A DNA stretch of 35,354 nt from Halomonas sp. (GTDB lineage Bacteria > Pseudomonadota > Gammaproteobacteria > Pseudomonadales > Halomonadaceae). How positions within the stretch are numbered: the stretch's first letter is position 1; each line of letters starts with the position of its first letter. The stretch lies in NCBI GenBank assembly GCA_020201095.1, contig JAIVHM010000157.1, positions 1 through 35,354 on the forward strand, given 5' to 3'. Below the pieces are notes generated by a model that saw nothing but the letters and a program-made list of their open reading frames with translations, was not told the DNA's origin and ran no database searches. Shown here piece after piece: positions 8,807 to 18,388 of the stretch. Both the position numbers and the translations under genes were made by a program.

Positions 8807-9839
8807 GCGTCATCCTCGCCCTGTGGCCTAGTTGTCCCCACCTCTTGTGCCTCAGTTGCTATGGCTTCCGCCAGCTCGGCAACGGCCATGGCATAAAGAT
8901 GACTATGATTGTAGCGGGTAATCACGTAAAAATTATGAACGCCAAGTCGATACGTCAGTTGCCCATCGTTCAAGGTCAGCACCAGGGGCGTGACCAAGGC
9001 ATTTTCATCTAACGCCCTACTTGCTCCAACGCTTCCATTGACGTGTCGGGGGGTGTTATTTGATTTACGGTCAGGTCAGATGGCGCTGTATCAGGCCCAT
9101 CCGCCGGGTAATAGATAGCGCCTCCTTCCTGCCAGCCGTGCTCCGCGAAATAGTTGGCAACGCTACCAATCGCGTCAACCGGATTGTTCCATAGATCGCG
9201 CAGCCCATCGTCGTCAAAATCAACGGCATAGGCTTGATAGCTTGTCGGAATAAACTGTGGGTAGCCCATTGCTCCGGCGTAGGAGCCCTTTAGGCTTGAA
9301 GGATCAACTTCCTGGTCGTGAGCAATCTGCAGGAAAGCGCCCAGTTCACGGGTAAAAAAATCACCTCGTGTGGGGTGTTCAAACGCCAATGTCGCCAAGG
9401 AATCCAGTACTGGATGCTCACCTCGGTGTCGACCATAGTAAGTTTCTACACCGATAATAGCGGTTATGATATCGTGAGGAACACCGTACACGTCTTCTGC
9501 TTCGGCCAGCGCATCCTGGTGGGCTTGCTGGAACTCAACGCCTTCTTCAATACGCTGCTGGGTGATAAAAATATCGCGGTACTCATGCCACTCAAGGTGA
9601 CGCTCGGCAGCCCCATCCATGGCATCCAGCACTGACTGACGCAACTTAGCCTGACGCAACTGTCGGTTTAACCAGTCGCTCGGCAGCCCTTCGCCCTCAA
9701 GACTTTTCACCAGCGCGCGAGCGCCTGAGTGATGCTCGGGGTCAAAATCCTGTGCGTCCTCGGCCATCAGAGGGAACGCTAAGCCGCCGACCATAATGCC
9801 CACCATGCCGACACCTGCCATCCGTTTGGCTCTACTCAT
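8803..9839 (-). pseudogene. mltB: Lytic murein transglycosylase B, frameshifted near the C-terminus
   Basis: MltB cleaves the MurNAc-GlcNAc bond to form 1,6-anhydro ends. The first frame (9009-9839, 276 residues) has a signal or anchor segment, the catalytic glutamate in IIGVETYYG (Glu132), and GSYAGAMGYPQFIPTSY. It ends prematurely after ALEQVGR. The adjacent frame continues the same family with LDENALVTPLVL, then the conserved YRLGVHNFYVITRYNHSHLYAMAV block, and ends at 8803, overlapping rlpA. Restoring one base near 9011-9018, beside a GGG run, would give one product of about 344 residues, the normal family length. The lost segment belongs to the conserved SLT_2 fold, so a truncated enzyme would probably be impaired. 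A one-base sequencing error is a real alternative. Confidence 0.9.
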
Positions 9840-9879
9840 TCACTCACTGCTCCTGTGGGATGCGCTGTATTTTCTATCG

Positions 9880-10911
9880 CTAGCGTGGCAGAAGCCGACG
9901 ATGCGCGTGAATCGACATGAGAATACCGAAACCCACCAACAAGGTCACGCTTGAGGTGCCGCCGTAGCTGACCAGAGGCAAAGGCACACCGACGACCGGT
10001 AATATTCCGCTCACCATACCAATATTGACAAATACATAGATAAAAAACGTCAGAATAATACTGCCCGCGACCAAGCGACCAAAGGTATTTTGTGACTCGC
10101 TTGCCAGCCAGAGGCCACGGCTCACAATCAGCAGGTACAGTAGAATCAATATCACCATGCCGATCAGGCCAACTTCTTCACCCCAACCCGAGCCCAATGG
10201 GTCGGTATCCGGGTTCAAAAAGGTCAGTATGCGCTGGCGCTGATAGTTATGCAGGTTCATCCACAGCAGGGGGAAACCAGACGCCAGTAACACACATACA
10301 AGCCCGATTAATCGCCACGACAAACCGGCCAATAGCACAACGATAATTGCCGCGCTGGCAACCAGCAACGACGTACCTAAATCGGGCTGGGCCGCAATCA
10401 ACGCCACCGGCAGACCAATAATTAGCGCGCACACCACAATGTCTTTAAGCTTAGGCGGCAGTTCACAACGATAGAGATACGCCGCCACCATCATGGGAAC
10501 GGCCAGCTTCATCATTTCCGAGGGCTGGAAGCGAATCACACCCGGTATTACCAACCAGCGCTGGGCACCCATGCCAACATCACCGACCAGCTCTACGGCT
10601 ACCAGCATCAGCACGCCAATGCCATAAGCCACGGGCGCCCAGCGCAGAAAGAAGATCGGTGAAAACTGGGCCACTATCAGCATTGCCATCAGCGCAACAC
10701 CAAACCGAATAGCTTGGGCGATGACCACATTCATGCTCTGGCCAGAGGCACTGTAGATCACCAGCAGTCCACTGCCCATTAACACCAGCAACAAGCCCAG
10801 CAGCCAGGGGTCCAGATGAATGCGCTCCCAGATACTGCGACGCTTGGGGATACCACCACTGGTGCGCACCGGACGACCGCGTAGGGATTGAGTTATTGCC
10901 TGCCATGGCAT
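9880..10911 (-). CDS. mrdB: RodA, SEDS peptidoglycan polymerase, lacking the catalytic loop
   Basis: RodA is the SEDS glycosyltransferase of the elongasome and works with PBP2. The 343-residue product has the expected membrane segments and family blocks: GAQRWL, RFQPSE, AAQPDLGTS, HNYQRQR and the C-terminal GVPLPLVSYGGTS. It is shorter than E. coli RodA (370) despite a longer N-terminus. At residues 243/244 (about 10182) the sequence jumps from NPDTDPLGSGW to GEEVGLIGM. Homologues have about 43 residues here (the IIQSKxAIGSGG, GTQSQLEFLPE and HTDF motifs), including the catalytic aspartate. The loss is in frame, so the ORF stays open but the protein should be inactive. It starts two bases after the mrdA stop, in the standard mrdA-mrdB order. 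Family identity is certain; whether the deletion is real is not. Confidence 0.9.
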   Translation of the reverse strand: MPWQAITQSLRGRPVRTSGGIPKRRSIWERIHLDPWLLGLLLVLMGSGLLVIYSASGQSMNVVIAQAIRFGVALMAMLIVAQFSPIFFLRWAPVAYGIGVLMLVAVELVGDVGMGAQRWLVIPGVIRFQPSEMMKLAVPMMVAAYLYRCELPPKLKDIVVCALIIGLPVALIAAQPDLGTSLLVASAAIIVVLLAGLSWRLIGLVCVLLASGFPLLWMNLHNYQRQRILTFLNPDTDPLGSGWGEEVGLIGMVILILLYLLIVSRGLWLASESQNTFGRLVAGSIILTFFIYVFVNIGMVSGILPVVGVPLPLVSYGGTSSVTLLVGFGILMSIHAHRRLLPR

Positions 10912-10913
10912 GA

Positions 10914-12821
10914 TCAGTTGCCCTCCACGTTACTGGTATCGGTTTCAAGGGTCTCGCGAACCTCGTCGACTTCAGGTGCTTCGTCGTCCAGCAACCATTC
11001 ATCGGTCATCGCCCTGGCTAGGTGAGCCGCGTGGGTGCTGCCGCCACCGGCATTTTCAACGATGACCGCTACGGCAATCTCAGGGTCTTCGATGGGCGCA
11101 AATGCCATGAACAGCGCATGGTCACGCAGGCGCTCCTCCAACTCGTCGGCATCGTAGCGTTGGTCTTGCCCAAGCGAGAACACCTGGGCTGTTCCTGACT
11201 TGCCACCCATGCGGTATTCAAGGCCTTCACCGGTTCGACGAGCAGTACCTTCACTGCCACTTATCACCTTTTCCATACCACTGAACACGCTGTCCCACCA
11301 ATCGTCCTGGGCCAGATTGATATCGTCCGGCGTGCCTGGTAAGTCGCGCTCCAGCGATGTATCACCAATTTTGCGCGCCATACGTGGCTTAACCCACTGA
11401 CCACGGTTAGCCAACGTGGCGGTCGCTGTGGCCAGCTGCAGTGGAGTGATCTGCCAGTAACCCTGGCCGATGCCCACGGATAATGTCTCACCTGGATACC
11501 AGGACTGATCAAAGCGTTCGCGTTTCCATTCACGCGACGGCATCAAGCCAGAGCTTTCACTTTGCACATCATGTGCGACGCGCCGGCCAAACCCAAAATT
11601 ACTCATTTGCTCGTGGAGGCTATCAATACCCATTTCGTGGGCGAGCGAATAATAAAAAGTATTGTTGGACACCGCCAGCGACCGCTCAAGGTCGACTCGC
11701 CCATGCCCCCAGCGCAACCAGTTGCGATAACGCCTAGAATCATTGGGCAGTTGATAATAGCCAGGGTCATTAATGGTGGTATTCGGTGTAATGGCCCCAT
11801 CGACAAGCCCGCCTAACGCCAGAAAGGGTTTGATCGTCGAGCCGGGAGGATAATGACCGCGAATCGCACGGTTGAAGAGCGGCAGGTTGAGATTTTCCTG
11901 GAGCTCTTGATAGGAGGCCCTATCGATACCGGTGACGAACTGATTACTGTCAAAACCGGGCGTTGATACCATCGCAAGGATCTCACCACTATCTGGCTCG
12001 AGGGCGACGATAGATCCACGACGACCATCCATCAACTCGTAGGCCAACATTTGTAACGACTTATCCAGCGTTAACGTTAAATCCTTGCCGGGGACCGGAT
12101 CAGTGCGCCCAAGCTCCCGCAGTACGCGCCCACGTGCGTTGGTTTCGACTTTGCGTAAGCCCGCTTGACCATGCAAATCATCCTCGTAAAAACGCTCTAC
12201 GCCGGTTTTACCGATAAAGTGCGTCCCGGCGTAGCGGCTAGCGTCGAGGTTCTCTACCTCTTCAGCATTAATGCGCCCCACAAAGCCCAGGGCGTGGGCC
12301 ATTATCTCGGCATCTGGATAGTAACGCAGCAGTTGAGCTTCCACTTCGACCCCAGGTAACCGGTGGCGATTAATCGCCAACTGAGCAATTTGCTCTTCAC
12401 TGAGATCGCTGGCCAGCAGAACCGGCTGAAAGGGACGCTGCCATTGCTGGGAGCGTTCATAGAAGGTGCTGGTTTCTTCGTCGTTAAGTTCAAGAAGCTC
12501 GACCAAAAGCGCCAGCGTTTCATCGACGTTTTCCGAGCGCTCGCGAACCAGTGTCAGGTTGTAGGTGGGCCGGTTTTCCGCCAGCAATACGCCGTTGCGG
12601 TCGTATATCAACCCACGGTTCGGCGGGAGGGGCTCAACGCGCACGCGGTTTTTTTCAGAGCGCGTGCTGTAAACATCGTGCTGAACAACCTGCAGATAGG
12701 CCAAACGACCCACCATCAGGCTGGTCAAAGCCACCACGACCACAAGGGCCAATAGCGCTCTGGCACGAAAAATCCGCAGTTCTTGCTCGGTGTTCTTAAG
12801 CTTGTCGGAGCGCGGTGGCAT
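10914..12821 (-). CDS. mrdA: Penicillin-binding protein 2 (elongasome transpeptidase)
   Basis: Cross-links peptidoglycan during cell elongation in partnership with RodA. The 635-residue length matches E. coli PBP2 (633). A single membrane anchor (about 21-42) is followed by the dimerisation/pedestal region with EPLPPNRGLIYDRNG, then the transpeptidase domain. Its motifs are STIK (Ser328, Lys331), SNN in LAVSNNTFYY, and KSGT in MGGKSGTAQV. The C-terminal ~30 residues are acidic, in keeping with a halophile. It is followed at once by mrdB and preceded by rlmH with a 54-nt gap. No damage is visible, which contrasts with the lesion in its partner RodA. Confidence 0.97.
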   Translation of the reverse strand: MPPRSDKLKNTEQELRIFRARALLALVVVVALTSLMVGRLAYLQVVQHDVYSTRSEKNRVRVEPLPPNRGLIYDRNGVLLAENRPTYNLTLVRERSENVDETLALLVELLELNDEETSTFYERSQQWQRPFQPVLLASDLSEEQIAQLAINRHRLPGVEVEAQLLRYYPDAEIMAHALGFVGRINAEEVENLDASRYAGTHFIGKTGVERFYEDDLHGQAGLRKVETNARGRVLRELGRTDPVPGKDLTLTLDKSLQMLAYELMDGRRGSIVALEPDSGEILAMVSTPGFDSNQFVTGIDRASYQELQENLNLPLFNRAIRGHYPPGSTIKPFLALGGLVDGAITPNTTINDPGYYQLPNDSRRYRNWLRWGHGRVDLERSLAVSNNTFYYSLAHEMGIDSLHEQMSNFGFGRRVAHDVQSESSGLMPSREWKRERFDQSWYPGETLSVGIGQGYWQITPLQLATATATLANRGQWVKPRMARKIGDTSLERDLPGTPDDINLAQDDWWDSVFSGMEKVISGSEGTARRTGEGLEYRMGGKSGTAQVFSLGQDQRYDADELEERLRDHALFMAFAPIEDPEIAVAVIVENAGGGSTHAAHLARAMTDEWLLDDEAPEVDEVRETLETDTSNVEGN

Positions 12822-12875
12822 AGCGATGGCTAACTCTCATTCAATCGATGACGGGCATCCAGCTGCCTGAATAAC

Positions 12876-13343
12876 TCAACGATGGTAGGGATGCCCCACC
12901 AGAAGCGTCCAGGCGCGATAAAGCTGCTCGGCGAGCATAATACGCACCAACGGATGAGGTAAGGTGAGCGGCGATAACGACCAACGCTGCTGGGCCATCG
13001 CCGACACAGTAGGGTCAAGCCCATCGGGACCGCCAACCAGCAGCACCACATCTTGGCCCTGCAGCCGCCAACCATCGGCCTGTTGGGCAAGCTGCTCGGT
13101 GGTCCAGGCATGGCCATTGACCTCCAGTGCGACCACATGCTCGTTGCCGCGCAGCTTACTACGAATACGTTCCGCCTCTTGCTCCCGCGCCCGGGCAATA
13201 TCGGCATTTTTGCCACGTTGCCCAAGCGCCACTTCTTCGATATCCAGGCTGAACTCTTTCGGCAGGCGCTTGCGGTACGTCTCAACGCCCTCTTCCACCC
13301 AGGCGGGCATCTTGCTACCCACCGCCAACAGGCGGATTTTCAT
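12876..13343 (-). CDS. rlmH: 23S rRNA pseudouridine(1915) N3-methyltransferase RlmH
   Basis: SPOUT-class methyltransferase that modifies pseudouridine 1915 of 23S rRNA on the assembled 70S ribosome, using SAM. The product is 155 residues, exactly the E. coli length. It begins [19 protein letters not shown] and carries the trefoil-knot SAM-binding motifs LLVGGPDGL and the C-terminal [18 protein letters not shown] ending HPYHR. It overlaps rsfS by four bases (ATGA), indicating translational coupling of two ribosome-associated genes. No anomalies. Confidence 0.97.
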   Translation of the reverse strand: MKIRLLAVGSKMPAWVEEGVETYRKRLPKEFSLDIEEVALGQRGKNADIARAREQEAERIRSKLRGNEHVVALEVNGHAWTTEQLAQQADGWRLQGQDVVLLVGGPDGLDPTVSAMAQQRWSLSPLTLPHPLVRIMLAEQLYRAWTLLVGHPYHR

Positions 13344-13720
13344 GACATGCTGGCCGGCTCGTCGCTCAGCGAAAGCTCACGCAGCGCGGTGTCGCTCGGC
13401 AAGTCAGCCCATAACCGCTCCAGATCATACAGAGCGCGAGCTTCAGGCAGCATGATGTGGACAATCACGTCGCCTAGGTCGACAAGCACCCAGTCGGCGT
13501 TATCGCCCCCTTCGACACCCCGCGGGGACAGCCCGGCGGCTTTGGCTTTCTCTACCACGTTCTGGGCCAGAGCGGCCACATGACGGGTGGACGTACCGCT
13601 GGCAATGACCATGATATCAGCAATATCGGTCAACCCAGCGACGTCCAATTGAGCAATGTCGCGAGCCTTAAGTTCTTCCAGCGCATCAAGCGCTAAGCTC
13701 TTTAATGTATCGATGTGCAT
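13340..13720 (-). CDS. rsfS: Ribosomal silencing factor RsfS
   Basis: Binds ribosomal protein uL14 and blocks subunit joining under starvation (established for the family). The 126-residue product shows the conserved core [18 protein letters not shown], followed by [25 protein letters not shown] and a C-terminal [11 protein letters not shown]. The start at 13720 ([12 protein letters not shown]) is preceded by AGGAGAT, a strong ribosome site. It lies between nadD and rlmH in the order usual for gammaproteobacteria. Confidence 0.96.
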   Translation of the reverse strand: MHIDTLKSLALDALEELKARDIAQLDVAGLTDIADIMVIASGTSTRHVAALAQNVVEKAKAAGLSPRGVEGGDNADWVLVDLGDVIVHIMLPEARALYDLERLWADLPSDTALRELSLSDEPASMS

Positions 13721-13775
13721 ATCTCCTAACGATAACCCCGTGTAATGCGCTTTTTGAAGCGGGTCATTGTAACGA

Positions 13776-14441
13776 CTAATAAGCGGACTGCCAGCGCTGA
13801 TACAGCCCTTCGCGTAAAATGGTGTTTTCCACCGCTTCGGGTACTAGAAAGCGTACGCTTTTGCCCTGCCCCAGCCATTGGCGAATTTGGGTCGCTGAAA
13901 TAGCCATCGCGGACGGCAGCGTCACGCGTAACACCTGCCCGTGAGGTGCCGCCATTAAACGGGACACGCTATCGACTTCACGCTCGGCTAGCAGTTCCGC
14001 AAGGAACGGTGACGGCGCCTCACTATGGCCTGGCCTTGCAATCACCACTAGGTGGGCAAACGCAAACAGCTGTTCAGGCTTATGCCATTGGTCAAGTCGC
14101 AGGAACGCGTCCCAGCCTATAGCCATGACCAGGCGTGCTTGCTCACCGTACTCATGACGCAGCGAACGCAATGTATCCACGCTGTAGGAAGGGCCAACGC
14201 GCTCTAGCTCACGCGCATCGGCCTTGAGACCCGGCGTATCGTCAATGGCCGTTTGTAATAGTGCAAGGCGCTGTTGCGGCGACACCTCAGGCGTGTCGCG
14301 CAAGGGCGGCTGAGGTGCCGGTATCATGTGAACCGTGTCCAACCCCAGGGCATCGCGTAGCTCCACCGCACTGCGCAGGTGGCCGTTATGCACCGGGTCA
14401 AAGGTGCCGCCAAGCATGGCAATCCGCACGGGCCGGGTCAT
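13776..14441 (-). CDS. nadD: Nicotinate-nucleotide adenylyltransferase
   Basis: Converts nicotinate mononucleotide and ATP to deamido-NAD in NAD synthesis. The 221 residues have the nucleotidyltransferase signature [13 protein letters not shown] near the N-terminus (HxGH-type motif) and the C-terminal ISATQIR motif, a variant of ISSTxxR. PSYSVDTL and [15 protein letters not shown] lie between. The start overlaps the proA stop by four bases (ATGA). A 55-nt gap separates it from rsfS. No anomalies. Confidence 0.96.
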   Translation of the reverse strand: MTRPVRIAMLGGTFDPVHNGHLRSAVELRDALGLDTVHMIPAPQPPLRDTPEVSPQQRLALLQTAIDDTPGLKADARELERVGPSYSVDTLRSLRHEYGEQARLVMAIGWDAFLRLDQWHKPEQLFAFAHLVVIARPGHSEAPSPFLAELLAEREVDSVSRLMAAPHGQVLRVTLPSAMAISATQIRQWLGQGKSVRFLVPEAVENTILREGLYQRWQSAY

Positions 14442-15745
14442 TCACGCACCTGGCCATTACCCATGACCACGTATTTCTGGGTGGTCAAGCCTTCAAGCCC
14501 CACCGGCCCACGGGCGTGCAACTTGTCCGTGGAGATGCCGATTTCAGCCCCCAGACCATACTCAAACCCATCAGCAAAGCGTGTCGAAGCATTAACGACC
14601 ACCGAACTTGAGTCGACTTCGGCCATAAACCGGCGAGCCAGCGAATAATCCTCAGTTACAATGGCATCGGTGTGATGCGAGCCATAGCGCTCAATATGGG
14701 CAATAGCCTCATCGATATCGTTGACCACCTTAATTGCCAGTATCGGCGCAAGGTATTCGGCGTACCAGTCATCGTCACTGGCGGGAAGCGCCTGGGGAAG
14801 TAGCGCCTGGGTTTGCGCGCAGCCGCGCAATTCAACCTCATGCTCGGCATACTGACGAGCCAGCTCAGGCAGCAAGCGATCGGCAATCGCCGCATCGACC
14901 AGCAGCGTTTCCATGGTATTGCAGGTGCCATAGCGATGGGTTTTGGCGTTGACCGCAATTGCCAACGCCTTGGCCGGGTCCGCCAGGCTATGTATATAGA
15001 CATGACAGACACCGTCGAGATGCTTGATCACCGGCACCTTCGCCTCGCGGGAAATACGCTCAATCAGCGACTTTCCACCGCGGGGAATAATCACGTCGAT
15101 ATAATCAGGCATGGTAATCATTGCCCCGACCGCTGCGCGGTCACTTGTTGCGACGACCTGAACGCTGCCCGCAGGCAACCCAGCATCGGCAAGCCCTTCC
15201 TGAATACAGCGGCTGATGGCAGCATTGGACGAACGTGCCTCAGAGCCACCTCTCAGCACACAGGCATTGCCCGCTTTAAGGCATAGACTGGCAGCTTCCA
15301 TCGTCACGTTAGGGCGCGACTCGTAGATAATGCCGATTACGCCCAAGGGAACGCGCATTTTGCCTACCTGAATACCGCTCGGGCGGTAACGCATGTCACT
15401 GATTTCACCTACAGGATCAGGCAGCGCGGCGACTTGGTTTAGCCCTTCAATCATGGCATCGATACGCGCATCACTGAGGGCCAAGCGGTCTAGCAGTGCA
15501 GCATCCAGGCCATTTTCCTTACCTCTTGAAAGGTCTTCACTGTTGGCCACGAGCACGTCAGCGCGTGCCGCATCCAGGCGCGCGGCCATGGCACACAGCG
15601 CGCGGTTTTTCTGGCCTGAGTCAGCGCGACGCAGTTCACTCGCCGCCTGACGAGCGGCTTTGCCAAGCGATTGCATGTAGGCCGCGACATCACCAGCTTC
15701 CAGGGATTGCTTTGCATCGGCGTCGAACGATGTTGTAACGCTCAT
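14438..15745 (-). CDS. proA: Glutamate-5-semialdehyde dehydrogenase (gamma-glutamyl phosphate reductase)
   Basis: NADPH-dependent reduction of gamma-glutamyl phosphate, the second step of proline synthesis. Proline also matters as a compatible solute in halophiles. The start at 15745 ([12 protein letters not shown]) follows GGAGATCGC and gives 435 residues; the open frame extends upstream to 15814 but lacks a ribosome site and family similarity. Motifs include [12 protein letters not shown], the substrate loop [10 protein letters not shown] and the catalytic cysteine in [12 protein letters not shown] (Cys275). It is the first gene of the minus-strand cluster and is translationally coupled to nadD. 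proB is not in the window. Confidence 0.96.
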   Translation of the reverse strand: MSVTTSFDADAKQSLEAGDVAAYMQSLGKAARQAASELRRADSGQKNRALCAMAARLDAARADVLVANSEDLSRGKENGLDAALLDRLALSDARIDAMIEGLNQVAALPDPVGEISDMRYRPSGIQVGKMRVPLGVIGIIYESRPNVTMEAASLCLKAGNACVLRGGSEARSSNAAISRCIQEGLADAGLPAGSVQVVATSDRAAVGAMITMPDYIDVIIPRGGKSLIERISREAKVPVIKHLDGVCHVYIHSLADPAKALAIAVNAKTHRYGTCNTMETLLVDAAIADRLLPELARQYAEHEVELRGCAQTQALLPQALPASDDDWYAEYLAPILAIKVVNDIDEAIAHIERYGSHHTDAIVTEDYSLARRFMAEVDSSSVVVNASTRFADGFEYGLGAEIGISTDKLHARGPVGLEGLTTQKYVVMGNGQVRE

Positions 15746-15937
15746 GCGATCTCCATAAATTCCTCGGCGGGCGTAAGATATTGGGTCATATTTAGCCTCT
15801 AGATTAAACGGCATGCTAAGCTATTTTAGCGCTATACTGAGGGCTTATTTAACATTTTCCGCCACACTTCTGATGACGTTTATACGCATATCACGCTCAC
15901 CATCACGTTTCTCTATTAGGGTTGATAGTAAGCCACC

Positions 15938-16792
15938 ATGCAAAATAAATACAAAATACGTCTATTAAGAGTCAATCTGTTGGCGGCAGCCGTGGCGCTT
16001 GCCTTATGGACACCCTCTGCACCGCCGTCTGCGGCGCTGGTGCTGTGGCTGTCGGTCGGCTGGCTGTTTATCACCGCTCTTCTTCTGGACTTTAGCAATC
16101 GCTATTCGCGGGGGCGTCCTTGGCAGCTACTGCCAGGTGCACTACTGCTGGGGTTGATTGCCGCCGCACCGGAACGCCACAGCATGCTGGTCTGGGCTTG
16201 GGCAGCCCTGTTCATGTTACCGCAAATGAGTTGGGTGGCCGCGTTCAACATAAGCGCTGCGCTACTCAGCAGTGTAATGATTGCGCCACAGTTATCGACA
16301 CCCGCCTGGCTATTAATGGTTATTTCACTGGCGATTCTGTGCGTTCTGGCCCTGGCACGTGCGCAACAATTGATCGATATGAACGGGGCGATTCGCCAAC
16401 GGCTGCGGCTGATTCCCGGACTGAACCTATGGGCTGGCGAGCAGTTGGTAAGAGACATTCATCGGGAGCAGACACGCTGTGCGCGGGAAGGCATTTATGG
16501 CGAACTGTTGGTGTTGCATGTAAAGCGCCATCAGCTGTGGCCGATAGCCAAAAAACTCTGCGAACTCACTCACGACTTCGAAAACGTCTATCGCCTCAAT
16601 GGCACGACCCTGGCAACGCTAATGCTGTCACGCTCAGCACTTGAAGCCCATGAACGCTATCGACTGATGATCAACGCTCTACCCGATAACATTATCGCCA
16701 ACTCTATCGAGCTAATGGATGTTCCGCCCAATCCTTCAACGCTGGTAACGCTGACTCAACGACAAACAGGCGAATTACGAGGCCAGCCATGA
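15938..16792 (+). CDS. Membrane protein with a degenerate GGDEF-like cytoplasmic domain (first of pair)
   Basis: A 284-residue protein with about five or six membrane segments in residues 10-140, then a cytoplasmic region from about 160. That region has the layout of a shortened GGDEF domain: GLNLWAGEQLVRDIHREQTRC (helix after the missing TDxLTGLxNR), LLVLHVKRHQ (beta strand), and RLNGTTLATLML (219-230), which aligns with the RxGGDEFxxLL hairpin. None of the catalytic acidic residues survives, so diguanylate cyclase activity is not expected. It overlaps the next gene by four bases (ATGA), so the two are almost certainly co-translated. The ribosome site is weak. The GGDEF relationship is inferred from pattern alone and needs a profile search. 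Confidence 0.6.
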   Translation: MQNKYKIRLLRVNLLAAAVALALWTPSAPPSAALVLWLSVGWLFITALLLDFSNRYSRGRPWQLLPGALLLGLIAAAPERHSMLVWAWAALFMLPQMSWVAAFNISAALLSSVMIAPQLSTPAWLLMVISLAILCVLALARAQQLIDMNGAIRQRLRLIPGLNLWAGEQLVRDIHREQTRCAREGIYGELLVLHVKRHQLWPIAKKLCELTHDFENVYRLNGTTLATLMLSRSALEAHERYRLMINALPDNIIANSIELMDVPPNPSTLVTLTQRQTGELRGQP

Positions 16793-17721
16793 CCCAGCCT
16801 CATTTCCCACGCCGGTTGGTAACGCTTGCGTACATGGCCAGTATTGCTTTGATGGGAGGCTATGCTGTTTGGCTATATGCCATGGGCGATTATCGTGACC
16901 TTGTAGCCCCTAGCTTCATGGTTCTGATCCTGCTGGCCGCCTTTTTGCTTCATCTTGGCCAGGATATGCGTGCTCACCTGCCAAGGCTGGTACTGTTGGC
17001 TTGTACTTACACAAGCGTCATCGCCGCGTTTTATTACCAACCCGACACTCCGCTGGTCTGGATCGGCATGCCCATGACCGCCGCTTTCCTGCTACTACCG
17101 CTGATAGGCGCCATAACGTTGCATCTTGCATTGACCCCACTGTGGTGGCTGATGCCTGCGCTGGAACAAGCATCCCCCACCCTGGTGATGGGTTACGTGG
17201 CGCTTGGGCTTTTGCTCGCACTGCCGCGCTGGGAGCATGCACGACGTCGCGCACTACTGCGCGCCACCGACCCCAATGACAGCGAGTGCGACGCCTACCA
17301 CATCGACACGCTAAAAGAGCGTTTGCACAGTGAATACCAGCGTGCCGATATGCTCAACCAGCGCCTGGCCGTACTGGTCATCCACTTACCCCAGCGCGAC
17401 ATGGCGGAAGAACAGTTCGGCGCACGCGCCGCCCAGGCATTGCTGGGCGCCTTGTGTACCGAAGTATATAACTGCTGCCGCGACCACGACCTATTAGGGC
17501 GAGCCGACCATGCCTCGTTCTGGCTAGTATTACCCGATACCAGCGAAAGCGGTGCGCTACTGGTTCGGGATCGACTTCAGCGCGCGCTGTCCCGACGTGT
17601 ACTGGTCGAAACCGGACAGTGCGAGGCACGCATTGCCGCCTGCCTGCCATGCCCCAGAGAAAATTTTGAACACTATCTGCAGCGCCTGGAAAATCGGGGC
17701 AACACACTGGCGACTCCCTGA
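16789..17721 (+). CDS. Membrane protein with a degenerate GGDEF domain (second of pair)
   Basis: A 310-residue protein with about six membrane segments in residues 10-146 and a cytoplasmic GGDEF-like domain from residue 160. TDPNDSECDAYHIDTLKERL (160-179) parallels the TDPLTGLxNRRxFxxxL start of GGDEF domains. LAVLVIHLPQ (193-202) parallels LAVLLIDID. GRADHASFWLVLPDT (237-251) parallels RxGGDEFxxLLPDT, with ADHAS replacing GGDEF. The RxxD inhibitory site is also not seen. It therefore looks like an inactive cyclase, perhaps a c-di-GMP or GTP sensor, or a structural partner of the preceding gene. The stop is 40 nt from the convergent lysE-type gene, with no clear terminator between them. Confidence 0.7.
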   Translation: MTQPHFPRRLVTLAYMASIALMGGYAVWLYAMGDYRDLVAPSFMVLILLAAFLLHLGQDMRAHLPRLVLLACTYTSVIAAFYYQPDTPLVWIGMPMTAAFLLLPLIGAITLHLALTPLWWLMPALEQASPTLVMGYVALGLLLALPRWEHARRRALLRATDPNDSECDAYHIDTLKERLHSEYQRADMLNQRLAVLVIHLPQRDMAEEQFGARAAQALLGALCTEVYNCCRDHDLLGRADHASFWLVLPDTSESGALLVRDRLQRALSRRVLVETGQCEARIAACLPCPRENFEHYLQRLENRGNTLATP

Positions 17722-17761
17722 CGGACAAACGGCCCTTATTGAATTATTGTTGGCTCAGACC

Positions 17762-18385
17762 TTACCCAAGTGCCAGCCAAATGCCGACGCCGATCATCAA
17801 GGTTCCCGCAATACGGTTCAGCAGGCGGACATTGCCACTTTTACCCAGCACACGACGCAATGTTTTTCCACCGGTGGCATAGACCAGCATGCTGGCAAAT
17901 TCGATGGTCAATATCACCGCAATCAGCAAGACCAGCTGGTGACTGAGAGGTCGGCTGCTATCCAGGAAAGGCGGCAACAGCACCATGAAAAACGCCCAGC
18001 CTTTGGGGTTGGCAACAGCGGTTAAAAATCCCTGGAGTGCCAATTGCCAGCGCCCTGCCGGTGGGCCTGCCTCAAGCTCGTTGGGTATCGCCATGCGCCC
18101 ACGAGAACGCCACATCATGATGCCGATGTAGGCCAGGTACGCCCCGCCCACCCATTTAAATGCCATAAACAACCCTGGCTGGCGGAGCATCAGCGCCGCT
18201 ACTCCCACGCCCGCTGCTGCGGCTACCAGCCCAACACCGACTAATTCACCGATCATCATCCAGAGCGCGCGCTTCACACCCTGGGTCATCCCCAGAACCA
18301 TCGCCAGCGTCATGCACATACCCGGCGTTAACGACACCAGCAAAAACGTCGGCACAAACACCGAGAGCGTGGCCCAAGACATCAT
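17762..18385 (-). CDS. LysE/RhtB-family amino-acid exporter
   Basis: A 207-residue inner-membrane protein of the LysE/RhtB translocator family. The N-terminal block VFVPTFLLVSLTPGMCMTLAMVLGMTQG is the diagnostic LysE signature, followed by about five further membrane helices and the family motif FLTAVANPKGWAFFM. These carriers export amino acids (for example lysine, homoserine, threonine, leucine); the substrate cannot be read from the sequence. The start is three bases after the ubiX stop, so it is probably the last gene of an mpl-ubiX-lysE operon. ATG codons at 18385 and 18382 are both possible. Confidence 0.9.
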   Translation of the reverse strand: MMSWATLSVFVPTFLLVSLTPGMCMTLAMVLGMTQGVKRALWMMIGELVGVGLVAAAAGVGVAALMLRQPGLFMAFKWVGGAYLAYIGIMMWRSRGRMAIPNELEAGPPAGRWQLALQGFLTAVANPKGWAFFMVLLPPFLDSSRPLSHQLVLLIAVILTIEFASMLVYATGGKTLRRVLGKSGNVRLLNRIAGTLMIGVGIWLALG

Positions 18386-18388
18386 TGA

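Noticed and set aside
13053-13583. 176-codon plus-strand ORF opposite rlmH and rsfS
   Set aside because: It is antisense to two clear overlapping genes and its composition is that of a high-GC shadow frame.
16102-17254. Minus-strand ORFs opposite the GGDEF-like genes
   Set aside because: They are antisense shadows; the plus-strand frames have membrane segments, a four-base overlap and consistent domain layout.
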